From contig OZ025264.1 in assembly GCA_964019135.1 (NCBI GenBank), forward strand, positions 2,480,001 to 2,544,000: 64,000 nt of DNA. Direction: 5' to 3'. A program made the position numbers and the translations under genes. Position 1 is the stretch's first letter. Each line of letters starts with the position of its first letter. This document shows, one piece after another, positions 45,592-56,719 of this stretch. The notes under the pieces were generated by a model. The model was not told the origin of the DNA and searched no databases. It worked only from the letters and a program-made list of their open reading frames with translations. This DNA is from Arenicola marina (lineage: Eukaryota > Annelida > Polychaeta > Arenicolidae).

Positions 45592-48389
45592 TTATTCCAC
45601 CACTTCCTGGTGAGCATTAGAACATGTCAAAAAACAGAACAAATAACCAAAACACACAGAACACACAGAAATGTCGTATGACATTCTTTGCCAAGCGTTG
45701 GCACATATTTGGGTTAAAAGGCTAAGCTGCTCTAGGGTGGCTTCAATGTCAGGAGGCTTGCCTAACATTACTCGAGTTAATTCGATCTCTTCAAGATTGT
45801 ATAGGTACGCGCTTATTGGCACTTCACATGTATTTACAATTAGTGCCCAGAAGTATTCACGGGCCTCACGGTACGCCACACAATGATGGAAAAGGTGATT
45901 GAGAATATCCGTATATGCACGGTCACAGTGTGTGCATGCATATGTCTTGGTGTCGTGTACGACACAGTTCAAACGAGCTAGATCACGAAGGTGTTGCCTT
46001 CGACCACGCGTACGGTGTTCTAAGGTCCATATGGCGTTTACGCCAAAAATTCCCCCTCTAATCATTTCAAGGCGTCTGTATTTTGGTTGGGACAATTTGA
46101 TGGTTAACAGTTGTTCCGACCTGCGCTGCACGGCCGTTCTCACCAACTTTTTCCAGTCGCCTTTGCTAGGAAAGTTGCTGTTATCCATGAACCTAAAAAC
46201 GATTCCTTCTAGATTATATTTCTTCAGGATCTCTATGATGTCCCTAATATACCCAAACTTTGGCCCTGGGCCCTGGGATTGATAGAGACGTTCCACAAAT
46301 ATGCGTTTCGCTAATGCGGTATTTTTGAGCCGACATAATCTGCCCAGAAGTGTTAGCTTCTTTTTATCAATTTCTTCCACAAGAGACATTTTGTTAACCA
46401 TACTGCGGGCAATGGTCGCACTGGAGCATTTTGGAAAATTTTGAATACATCGTATGGCGCCATTGTGGGCCGCTTCAAGTTTCGCTATGTGGTTGTGTGT
46501 CAGATGATTCCATAACTCAGCACCATAGAGGGCCCGCGGAATGACAATACATGGATACAGTTTCAAAGCGGTTAGACAACTCATGCCGGCATTCTTTGTG
46601 TTGACTGACAGGATGCTCATTAAGCCCCTCTTAAGTTTTTTAGTCGCCTCCTCCACCGCCCATGTTGAGGAGAGATTGACATCGAGGTGAATTCCCACAT
46701 GGTTGTATACCTGGACTTCTTCCACACGCTCGTTATATAGCGCAATCTGACATGCATTTGCCTTTTTAACTCTTCGTAATTTGCTATCAAAAAACATTAC
46801 CTTCGACTTGGTTGGATTATATTTAAATTGCCACCTGCGGCTGTAGTTTTCGCAGACGCTTACCAGTGCCTGCAAGGCAGAATTCGTTAGAGCACATACG
46901 GCAATGTCGTCAACTTGGAGTATGCCGCCGCATATTATGTCACCAATGCGTGCGCCATACACAGAGCTACCAAGCGCAACTGCTAATTCGTGTATATATA
47001 GCATGTAATACCAAGGCCCTAAACACAGAACCCTGGCGCACAGACCTACTGATAGGTATGTCTTCGGATTTAATGCCGTTACATACCACATTTGAGACCA
47101 TACCTTGGTACGCCGAGTATAATAAGGACCAAAGTTTGCCTCTGATGCCGAAGGAATGCAATTTGTAAAACAACACTTCGTGCCACACCGTATCAAAAGC
47201 GCAAGACGAATCTAACAGGGCCAAGTACACACCGGATCCCATCTCGCGGTTGTAATTTATGCATTCCTGAACACCTATAAGACGCTAAGAGGCTGCACAT
47301 AGATTCTTGATAGGCATTCTGGTTGGACGAAGGAAAGTCTACGCGATTGACATTAATCCATGTTTTTACCTTTGACAGAATTACTTTATCGAATAGTTTG
47401 GCAATTACAGGAATTAGTGAAATTCCACGGTAATTTCGCCTGTCGTCTTCATACTTATTCGATCCCTTGTAAAATGTGTAGATAGTACCTTTTTTTAAAT
47501 CCTTTGGAACGTACTCATATGTATACATGGCGTTGAAGAGGTTATTTAAGCATAATATTAAATTACTGCCTCCAAATTTCACATGCTCATTAGTTATGTT
47601 GTCGTGGCCTCCTTTCTTCCCTGGTTTCAACGTTTTAATAGCATTGTCGATGTCGGAATAGGCAAACCCTTGGCAAATGTCATCTTTCTCTGAAGGTATT
47701 TGCTGGCACAACTGCTTTACCGCGGTTTGAATGAATCGGTCGTGGGATTGGTCAAATTGATTCTGATCGTCGTTCGTGATGTGGGTCTCTGAATACATGT
47801 CCCTAAAATAGTCGGTCCACACAGACAGTTTCTCCTCCCGTCCCCGATAAACTTTACCGTCTACTTTGAGCGGCCTACTGCACAGAACGGTTTGCTTTTT
47901 TTTCTTGTTGACGAGCGACCAGAACTTGTTCTGGTCCACCTCAGCTTCTCTATCGATCTCATGGAAGAATTCTTCATCACTCTCGTGCTTTAACTTCCTT
48001 AAGGTAAGTCTAAAACGACGTTTCAGGTTCTTGTACGTCTTATACCCTACGTTTGTCGGGTCACGCGGTCGGCCTTGTTCCACCCATGACTTACGCGCCT
48101 GGTACATGTCCTTATGGGCATGCCCTGCACCTTGCTTCCAGTACGGCTTAAGAAATGGACGGATCCGGGCCTCCGGAATGTGTCGGTGCGAAACGATCAG
48201 CATCAGATCTGTGACTCTTTTATGATACGTCTCGATGTCACCTATGCAGCTAAGGTTTGTGTGCAATATTGGCCTCAGTCTGTCGTTAAGCTCTCTGGTG
48301 TAGGTGTCGCGTATGTACTGGTTACTAACTCGCTTCCACTTTAGAGAAGGGAACTGTGCGTCTGTGTCGCGCACACACACGCGATACAA
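45592..48389 (-). pseudogene. LINE B ORF2, reverse transcriptase and C-terminal part, frameshifted
   Basis: Pieces in three frames read in order: an RT-proximal region with NYRGISLIPVIAKLFDKVI; motif A LALLDSSCAFDTVWHEVL (about 47,210); motif B VRQGSVFRALVLH; motif C region GGILQVDDIAVCA (about 46,920); a thumb-like region with IPRALYGAELWNHLT; and a C-terminal ACTHCDRAY...HLFHHC knuckle. Frameshifts lie near 47,280 and 47,050. The residues before the catalytic DD are QV rather than the usual YA or FA, so activity is doubtful even apart from the frameshifts. A CR1-like or related clade is likely but unproven. Confidence 0.85.
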
Positions 48390-49121
48390 GAACAGGAAGG
48401 TGATCTGATGTATTCAACTCATCGTCGTCGACCACACATGCGAACAATACAAGATCGTCATATTGCCTTCGCATAAGGATGTGATCAATAAGAGTCTGGG
48501 GTCCCCCGTCGTAAGGACAAAAGGTATAGTCTGGCGCACTACAAATATCTTCAGTTGGCAGCGAACATAGATCGAACCAGGCGGTGAAGCCCTGTAACTC
48601 GCGGGAGCGAATGTTGCTCGCACCTAAGCATCTGGGCCCTACGATTTGCGCGTTACAGTCGCCCAGCACAATAACCTCAGACGATTCTGCATGTAAACTG
48701 TACAAATCAAACAGTAGATTTAGGGTTTCTTGATAGATCCCAATGTCGTGGTTTGTGGAAGGCATATAGACTGCCAGGATTTACCTATTTCAAAACATAC
48801 CCCCGCTATCCTATCGCTTCCACAATTGACCAGAGTGGCATGTTGTGAGAGCTGTTGCTTCCATAGGATTGCAACTCCCCCTCTGCCGCGTGTTCCTGCA
48901 TTATCTTCTGAGGGTGTCTCAGCTACTGCATGAGAGTGATACCCTGATTCTACGCTATTTAAAAAGTGCAGACTCAGCGGCAGTAACCAGTGCTCACTAA
49001 TTGCTAGGATGTCGACCTGAGACTTACACAACAATCTGCTCAGATACGGAGTGTTACGCATCACACCCTTGCAATTAAATGCGCCTATGACAAGTTTATT
49101 CCGATGAGTTTCGATGCCCAT
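48390..49121 (-). pseudogene. LINE B ORF2, APE-type endonuclease, frameshifted
   Basis: First ATG at 49,121, 20 bases after the ORF1 stop. Endonuclease motifs appear in order: FNCKG (Asn16), ISEHWL (Glu43), GRGGVAILW, GDCNAQ, DHILM and SDHLPV, matching the catalytic layout of AP-like LINE endonucleases (which nick the target for priming). The frame breaks near 48,780 and again near 48,390 before the RT region, so no intact ORF2 protein can be made from this copy. Confidence 0.85.
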
Positions 49122-49141
49122 AAAAAATACGAGTACCTGCC

Positions 49142-50523
49142 TTATGTGAACCTTTTCCACCGGACGCTGTTACCTGCCATTTGCCTTTTATAAATACCAG
49201 GTGGAAGGTTTATTGCATTTAACGCAGCTTTCGAACTCTGACTAATGGATAACTTGGCACCATTGCCCCTCTCATCCCGATCATTTTTGCTAGGGAGCAG
49301 TTTAAGATAAATGGGCTTGACCCCATGCTCAGTGAAAAATTTCCTCACCGTGTTTTCTCCCACAGATCTTGATATGTTCCCTATATAATAGTTGACGAGG
49401 GGCTCACGATTCGTTTCTGCTTTAAATTCGCCGTTGTTATCATCATCACCTGCTACCCTTAGCCTTTGTTTACGGGCACGAGGCCTTGACAAGACTGGGA
49501 TAAAGTTCTCCTCAATGGCGCGGCGAAGTTCGTTCTCCTGCAATTTCTGAGAATGGACGGGAGAGCAGCCGTTCTGGATGGTGACGCGGCTGTACGCTTC
49601 TGGATCGGCGGGTTGACTCCCGATCTCTTGTTGAGACAGATATCTGTCGCTGTTAGGCTGCGGAACTCCACTGTCGGCGACTTGACGCACGCGGTGACCC
49701 CCACTAGGAGAACGGAAACTGTGGTAGTCGCCATCCGAAGCCGTGCGGCGATCCTCGACGTCGGAAGGTGTGCGGCGATCCCCCAAATCAGTTATGGGGT
49801 GACGATTATCCAAATCAGTGGGCGGTTGGCGGCTGTCAGAATCGGTAGTGGGGCGGTGTCTGTCAAAATCTTTAGAGGTACGGCGATTGTCAAAGTCAAT
49901 GAAGTGATTGCGATTGTCCAAGTCGATGGGAGGAAGGTGGTTGTCAACATAGGTGGTGGGGCGGGGATTGTCAACATCGGTGATGGGGCGGCGATTGTCA
50001 AAATCTGTGGTGGGGCGGGGATTGTCAACATCGGTAATGGGGCGGCGATTGTCGAAATCCGTGGTGGGGCGGCGGTTGTCACCATCGGTGATGGGGCGGC
50101 GATTGACAGCATCGGTGGTGGGGCGGGGGTTGTCACATTCACTGGTTGGGCGGGGGTTGTCACAATCGGTGGTATGGCGGCGGTTGTCACATTCGGTGGT
50201 GATACGGCGTTTGTCAGAGTCCGGAGTTAAGCGGCCATGATCATTGCTCGGGGTGGTGCAGCGACGTTGGACGTATCGTGTGTGGCGATATGCGCCGTCT
50301 TCGTAGGTAGAATGGTGTTGGGCCGTGACGTCGCCATCGTTATGGCCGCTGAGACAATTCTTATCGTGGTGACCGAGGCGATGGCCGGGATCTTCGCGAT
50401 CTTCGCGATCGCCAGGGTCCAGTGTTGCGAAGCGATTGGGGCATCGGGTTTTCGGTGAAAGAGGTGCAACTGTCTTGAGAGCCCCGCTGTAGGTCAGTTT
50501 CGGTGGTGCTCGGACATTAAGTT
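49142..50523 (-). pseudogene. LINE B ORF1, 5'-truncated, with internal 9-residue repeats and RRM-like C-terminus
   Basis: Open for 460 codons from the insertion edge to a stop at 49,142, without an initiating Met near the start. A 9-residue tandem repeat of the type DNRRPITDV (27 bp) recurs about 17 times across about 49,770-50,235, a polar and probably disordered region. The C-terminal about 90 residues (NYYIGNISRSVGENTVRKFF onward, with KLSISQSSKAALNA) have the layout of an RNA-recognition motif, as in other LINE ORF1 proteins that bind the element RNA. The same frame continues into the duplicated host sequence upstream, which is not part of the element. Confidence 0.75.
49770..50235 (-). 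repeat. 27-bp tandem repeat inside LINE B ORF1
   Basis: About 17 imperfect copies coding D-N-R/P-R-P-x-T-D-x. Variation is mostly at residues 3, 6 and 9, and the frame is preserved throughout. Open frames on the opposite strand are repeat shadows. Confidence 0.85.
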
Positions 50524-50641
50524 GCCTAAACGCTCTCAATGGCCACCGTAAGAAGTATGGTTTTATTAGCGACAACCGCTGCCCTAAGTGCAATTTAAAG
50601 CCCGAAGACAATGCTCACTTCTTACTCCAATGTTCAGCTTA
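50524..50641 (+). repeat. Right copy of 118-bp target-site duplication
   Basis: One mismatch against 45,455-45,572; perfect from 50,531 to 50,641. Downstream the LINE A frame continues without a gap. Confidence 0.92.
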
Positions 50642-50852
50642 CCGATCGTCCCGAGAACTTCTCAAGACGGACATTTCCTTCCTTACAGACCATGGTATTA
50701 ACATTGACCCATCCTCAGGCCCCGATCGGAAATCCCTCTGCGAAGTATTACTATTCGGCTGCTCTAATATTACCTTCGACCTAAACAACGTATTATTCAG
50801 CGCGGTTCATAAATATATCGAACGTACTGGTAGGTTTGATATGACCGAATGA
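50524..50852 (+). pseudogene. LINE A C-terminal end, distal segment
   Basis: Continues the LINE A protein after the knuckle (AYRSSRELLKTDISFLTDHG...) to a C-terminus ending HKYIERTGRFDMTE and a TGA at 50,850-50,852. This part is open and consistent with the normal C-terminus of the family. AT-rich 3' untranslated sequence follows. Confidence 0.8.
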
Positions 50853-51590
50853 TTTTACTCAATTGCTTTTGTTATAAATTTGTTACGTCATGTCGCGCTT
50901 CTTTATCGATACTTTGTATATATTATACCGACGCATTATGTTTGTAAACAATTATTCAATTATCACCAAGACCAATGCATGAACGTTTGAGGTGAGCATT
51001 TACATGTGAATTCGATGTTGCAAACCTCAGAAAATAAATTATGTTTAAACCAAATGAACAATGATCTACACTAGCCACAAGCAGGATCCGAGAAGCACAT
51101 GCTAACATACATAGTACCATCGCAACCTATGCAAAAAATAAACACACACAAAAGTATACCAAATGAAATTACTACACCCCCTCCCCCCTCCCTCATATGA
51201 TAGATACATGAGAAGGTAAAAATACACACACACAGAAAATGGATCATGAAAGGCCATATTAACAGGGTTGACTTCAAATAATTAATGTTGAAGACATGGC
51301 TTGTCCCATTTAATGGCCCTGCAGAATATATATCATGATAATTTAAATGCGCTAGAACAAGAGCTAATCTGGAAGGGTAAATACAAAGTGATGTGTAAAT
51401 GTGTGCTTAATGAGCCCATCAGTAAAAACAGTTTGGATTCCTTAATCTGTCATCAATAGGTTTCAATGTCAATCGAGTAACAGAGTCGAATCCCGCGTGT
51501 GTCAGTTCAGACGCATGTGCCAGTTATGTGCCGAACTATCTACTATGGACGAGACTTGGCTCTTGCCTATGTTCCCGCCCACCCCCCGCT
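50853..51590. other. AT-rich sequence, probable LINE A 3' UTR then single-copy DNA
   Basis: No obvious microsatellite tail marks the LINE A 3' end. Nothing else recognised. Confidence 0.5.
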
Positions 51591-51810
51591 TTTCACGCCA
51601 CGCGTTGCCCCCCCCCCCCTGCTGCCCTCCCCGTAGCGGCCCTCGATGACGCAATGGATGGTGGGATGTTAAATCGTCTCATCCAAAACCGACGTCTCGC
51701 AACGATTGACGTCTACGGTTGGCCGCATGCAGCAACAGCACCCCACCCCCCGCCCCCCCCCCCCCCCCCAAGCCCCAGCCTTGCCCCCCCCCCCCCCCGC
51801 CAACATGGGG
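51590..51810. repeat. Poly-C cluster
   Basis: Three long C runs (about 51,608, 51,745-51,768 and 51,784-51,800) separated by short mixed sequence. Confidence 0.85.
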
Positions 51811-51854
51811 TTTACAGAGGGGACTGACCAAGTATGAATAAATATGGGTCATGA

Positions 51855-54229
51855 AGGCTCCACACGGGGACACTGGCGGGTCAGGGATGCTCCACACGGG
51901 GACACTGGCGGGTCAGGGAGGCTCCACACGGGGACACTGGCGGGTCAGAGATGCTCCACACGGGGACACTGGCGGGTCAGGGAGGCTCGACACGGGGACA
52001 CTGGCGGGTCAGTGAGGCTCAACACGGGGACACTGGCGGGTCAGGGAGGCTCCACACGGGGACACTGACGGGTCAGGGAGGCTCCACACGGGGACACTGG
52101 CGGGTCAGGGAGGCTCCACACGGGGACACTGGCGGGTCAGGGAGGCTTCACACGGGGACACTGGCGGGTCAGGGAGGCTCCACACGGGGACACTGGTGGG
52201 TCAGAGATGCTCCACACGGGGACACTGGCGGGTCAGTGAGGCTCCACACGGGGGACTCTGCCGGGTCAGGCAGGCTCCACACGGGGACACCGGCGGGTCA
52301 GGAAGGCTCCACACGGGGACACTGGCGGGTCAGGAAGGCTCCACACGGGGACACTGGCGGGTCAGGGAGGCTCCACACGGGGAAACTGACGGGTCGGGAA
52401 GGCTCCACACGGGGACACTGGCGGGTCAGGAAGGCTCGACACGGGGACACTGGCGGGTCAGGGAGGCTCCACACGGGGAAACTGGCGGGTCAGGAAGGCT
52501 CGACACGGGGACACTGGCGGGTCAGGGAGGCTCCACACGGGGACACTGGCGGGTCAGGGAGGCTCCACACGGGGACACTGGCGGGTCAGGGAGGCTCCAC
52601 ACGGGGACACTGGCGGGTCAGGGAGGCTCGACACGGGGACACTGGCGGGTCAGGGAGGCTCCACACGGGGACACTGGCGGGTCAGGGAGGCTCCACACGG
52701 GGATACTGGCGGGTCAGGGAGGTTCCACACGGGGACACTGGTGGGTCAGTGAGGCTCCACACGGGGACACTGGCGGGTCAGTGAGGCTCCACACGGGGAC
52801 ACTGGTGGGTCAGTGAGGCTCCACACGGGGAAACTGGCGGGTCAGGAAGGCTCCACACGGGGACACTGGCGGGTCAGGAAGGCTCCACACGGGGACACTG
52901 GTGGGTCAGGGAGGCTCCACACGGGGACTCTGCCGGGTCAGGCAGGCTCCACACGGGGACACCGGCGGGTCAGGAAGGCTCCACACGGGGACACTGGCGG
53001 GTCAGGGAGGCTCGACACGGGGACACTGGCGGGTCAGTGAGGCTCCACACGGGGACACTGGCGGGTCAGGGAGGCTCCACACGGGGACACTGGCGGGTCA
53101 GGGAGGCTCCACACGGGGACACTGGTGGGTCAGTGAGGCTCCACACGGGGACACTGGCGGGTCAGGGAGGCTCCACACGGGGACACTGGTGGGTCAGTGA
53201 GGCTCCACACGGGGAAACTGGCGGGTCAGGAAGGCTCCACACGGGGACACTGGCGGGTCAGGAAGGCTCGACACGGGCACACTGGCGGGTCAGGAAGGCT
53301 CCACACGGGGACACTGGTGGGTCAGGGAGGCTCCACACGGGGACTCTGCCGGGTCAGGCAGGCTCCACACGGGGACACCGGCGGGTCAGGAAGGCTCCAC
53401 ACGGGGACACTGGCGGGTCAGTGAGGCTCCACACGGGGACACTGGCGGGTCAGGGAGGCTCCACACGGGGACACTGCCGGGTCGGGACACTGGCGGGTCA
53501 GGAAGGCTCGACACGGGGACACTGGCGGGTCAGTGAGGCTCCACACGGGGACACTGGCGGGTCAGGGAGGCTCGACACGGGGACACTGGCGGGTCAGTGA
53601 GGCTCAACACGGGGACACTGGCGGGTCAGGGAGGCTCCACACGGGGACTCTGCCGGGTCAGGCAGGCTCCACACGGGGACTCTGCCGGGTCAGGCAGGCT
53701 CCACACGGGGACACTGGCGGGTCAGGGAGGCTCCACCCGAGGACACTGGTGGGTCAGGGAGGCTCCACACGGGGACACTGGCGGGTCAGGAAGGCTCCAC
53801 ACGGGGACACTGGCGGGTCAGGGAGGCTCCACACGGGGACACTGGCGGGTCAGGGAGGCTTCACACGGGGACACTGGCGGGTCAAGGAGGCTCTACACGG
53901 GGACACTGGCGGGTCAGAGATGCTCCACACGGGGACACTGGCGGGTCAGTGAGGCTCCACACGGGGACACTGGCGGGTCAGGGAGGCTCCACACGGGGAC
54001 ACCGGCGGGTCAGGAAGGCTCCACACGGGGACACTGGCGGGTCAGGAAGGCTCCACACGGGGACTCTGCCGGGTCAGGAAGGCTCCACACGGGGACACTG
54101 GCGGGTCAGTGAGGCTCCACACGGGGACACTGGCGGGTCAGGGAGGCTCCACACGGGGACACTGCCGGGTCAGGAAGGCTCCACACGGGGACTCTGCCAG
54201 ATCAGGCAGGCTCCACACGGGGACACTCG
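51855..54229. repeat. 32-bp minisatellite, about 74 copies
   Basis: Unit GGCTCCACACGGGGACACTG followed by GCGGGTCAGGGA. Variants include ACTCTGCC, ACACCGG, AAACTG, GATGCTCC and TCAGTG, often in the same order, indicating block duplication (384 and 416 bp offsets). Plus-strand frames with a 32-residue period are by-products of a unit lacking stops. Confidence 0.97.
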
Positions 54230-54780
54230 CAGTGAGTGGGGGGGACGGTAAATGGTCCACACCGCCGCCCGCCACCCACCACCCGCCACATATTGGACTT
54301 GGATCAAAAGCATATGGATTGTAAAATCAAGTATTAATCTAATTTCCGTTTCTAGCCATACTGTGGCTAGTGCACTGTTACCGGACGTCGATCCCGTGAG
54401 GAAAAGGGACCCCCCCCTTCTCCTAGCCCCCCGCCCGCCCCCGCCCTTCCAATCTAAATATGGTCGGCCTGCCATTTGGCTGCCCGAGCCCATGTCCTCT
54501 GGGTGGCAGTGCAGACACAATCTGTGGCCCAACCCGATGAGATTTAGCGCCGCAGTCTCCCCATCCGTCCCATGCCCCACGACATCCCGCCCCGCCCCCA
54601 CCCCCGCCCCCACCCACGCCTCCTTCCTTAATCCCGATAGTCACCATAACAGCCCCCCCCCCTTCTCACCCACATAACCCAGCCAACCGTCTGCACCCTC
54701 AGCCGATTCAATGTCCCATTGTTTAAGGTTCCACTTCATCCATTCCGGGCCATCCGCTGTACACTACCCCACAACCACTC
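54230..54780. other. C-rich spacer
   Basis: Low-complexity C-rich patches (about 54,410-54,450, 54,590-54,665). No gene supported. Confidence 0.5.
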
Positions 54781-56714
54781 TCCCACCCACCCACCCACCA
54801 CCCACCCTACATTCGCCATCCGCCATCCACAATCCTTCCTTGTTCTTCCCTTATCCGCTCCGTATGCCTTACCCCTGATACATTACCCACCGTGGCCCAT
54901 CGCACACCCCACACCCACATCCCTCACCCCTCATCCAAACCCATATCCCTCACCTACACCCGTCACCCACATCCCTCACGCCATCTCCCATCCTCTATCC
55001 CTCACCCACACCCTTCACCCTCATCTCTCACCCACACTCACACGCCCCACCCACAGCCCTCACCCCATCCCCCATCCCTCATCCCTCGTCCAAACCCACA
55101 CCCCTCGCCTACATCCCTCGCCCACACCCCTCACCCACACCCCACACCCACATCCCTCACCCCATCCCCCATCCCCCATCCCTCGTCCAAACCCACATCC
55201 CTCACCCACACCCGTCACCCACATCTCTCACCCACACCCACACTCACATCCCTCACCCTATCGCCGACCCCTCATCCCCCACCCACACCCACACGCCCCA
55301 CACACATCCCTCACCCCATCCCCCATCCCTCATCCCTCGTCAAAACCCACACCCCTCGCCTACATCCCTCGCCCACACCCCTCACCCACACCCCACACCC
55401 ACATCCCGCACCCCATCCCCCATCCCCCATCCCTCGTCCAAACCCACATCCCTCACCCACACCCGTCACCCACATCTCTCACCCACACCCACACTCACAT
55501 CCCTCACCCTATCGCCGACCCCTCATCCCCCACCCACACCCACACGCCCCACACACATCCCTCACCCCATCCCCCATCCCTCATCCCTCGTCAAAACCCA
55601 CATCCCTCACCCACACCCGTCACCCACATCTCTCACCCACACCCACACTCACATCCCTCACCCCATCTCCCATCCCTCATCCCTCGTCCAAACCCACACC
55701 CCTCGCCTACATCCCTCGCCCACACCCCTCACCCACACCCCACACACACATCCCTCACCCCATCCCCCATCCCCCATCCCTCGTCCAAACCCACATCCCT
55801 CACCCACACCCGTCACCCACATCTCTCACCCACACCCACACTCACATCCCTCACCCTATCGCCGACCCCTCATCCCCCACCCACACCCACACGCCCCACC
55901 CACATCCCGCACCCCATCCCCCATCCCCCATCCCTCGTCCAAACCCACATCCCTCACCCACACCCGTCACCCACATCTCTCACCCACACCCACACTCACA
56001 TCCCTCACCCTATCGCCGACCCCTCATCCCCCACCCACACCCACACGCCCCACACACATCCCTCACCCCATCCCCCATCCCTCGTCCAAACCCACATCCC
56101 TCACCCACACCCGTCACCCACATCTCTCACCCACACCCACACTCACATCCCTCACCCTATCGCCGACCCCTCATCCCCCACCCACACCCACACGCCCCAC
56201 ACACATCCCTCACCCCATCCCCCATCATTTATCCCTAACCCAAACCCACATCCCGTACCCGCACCCCTCACCCACATCTCTCACCCACACCCTCTCACCT
56301 CCATCCATCGCCCACGCCCCCACCCCTCATCCCTCACCCACACCCCACACCCACATCCCTCACCCCATCCCCCCCCACCCACATCCCTCACCCCATCTGC
56401 CACCTCTCACCCCTCACCCACACCATCACCCACATCCCTCGCCCACACCCCTCACCCACATCTCTCACCCCACCCCCCCCCTCTCACCCCTCACGCACAC
56501 CCACATCCCTCACCCCAGCTCCCACCCCTCACCCACACCCCTCACCCACATCCCTCACCCCATTTCCCACCCCACACCCACATCCCTCACTCCATCTCCC
56601 ATCCATAATCCCTCAATATCACCCCTCACCCCACACCCTCACCCACACCACCACCCACATCCCTCACCCCATCTGCCACCCCCCCCCCCTCACCCACACG
56701 CCCCACCCACATCT
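54780..56714. repeat. CCCAC-rich irregular minisatellite with larger repeats
   Basis: Short units such as CCCACATCCCTCA and CCCACACCCGTCA, nearly G-free on plus. Longer blocks recur, for example one containing CTATCGCCGACCCCTCATCC at about 55,259, 55,510, 55,857, 56,008 and 56,158. His/Pro/Ser/Thr frames here are compositional. Confidence 0.93.
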
Positions 56715-56719
56715 CTGGT

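Larger units (their letters stand above)
45573..50523 (-). mobile_element. LINE B, 5'-truncated insertion into LINE A
   Basis: A 4.95-kb APE-type LINE in opposite orientation to its host LINE. The element runs ORF1 (50,523-49,142), endonuclease (49,121-48,390) and RT plus C-terminal domain (48,389-45,592). The 3' end has AATAAAA followed by a short ATTC repeat tail at 45,573-45,590. The 5' end begins inside ORF1 without a start codon, so it is 5'-truncated as usual for target-primed reverse transcription. The flanking 118-bp duplication defines both ends. Confidence 0.9.

Noticed and set aside
49553..50240. Plus-strand open frames opposite LINE B ORF1
   Set aside because: Shadows of the 27-bp repeat in the real minus-strand ORF1.
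51844..54324. Series of plus-strand HTGTLAGQ-type frames, reminiscent of zinc-finger linkers
   Set aside because: No Cys2His2 spacing is present; the frames are phases of the 32-bp repeat.
54719..56608. 629-codon His/Pro/Ser/Thr-rich frame
   Set aside because: Follows from CCCAC-rich DNA that is low in stop triplets; two frames are open at once.
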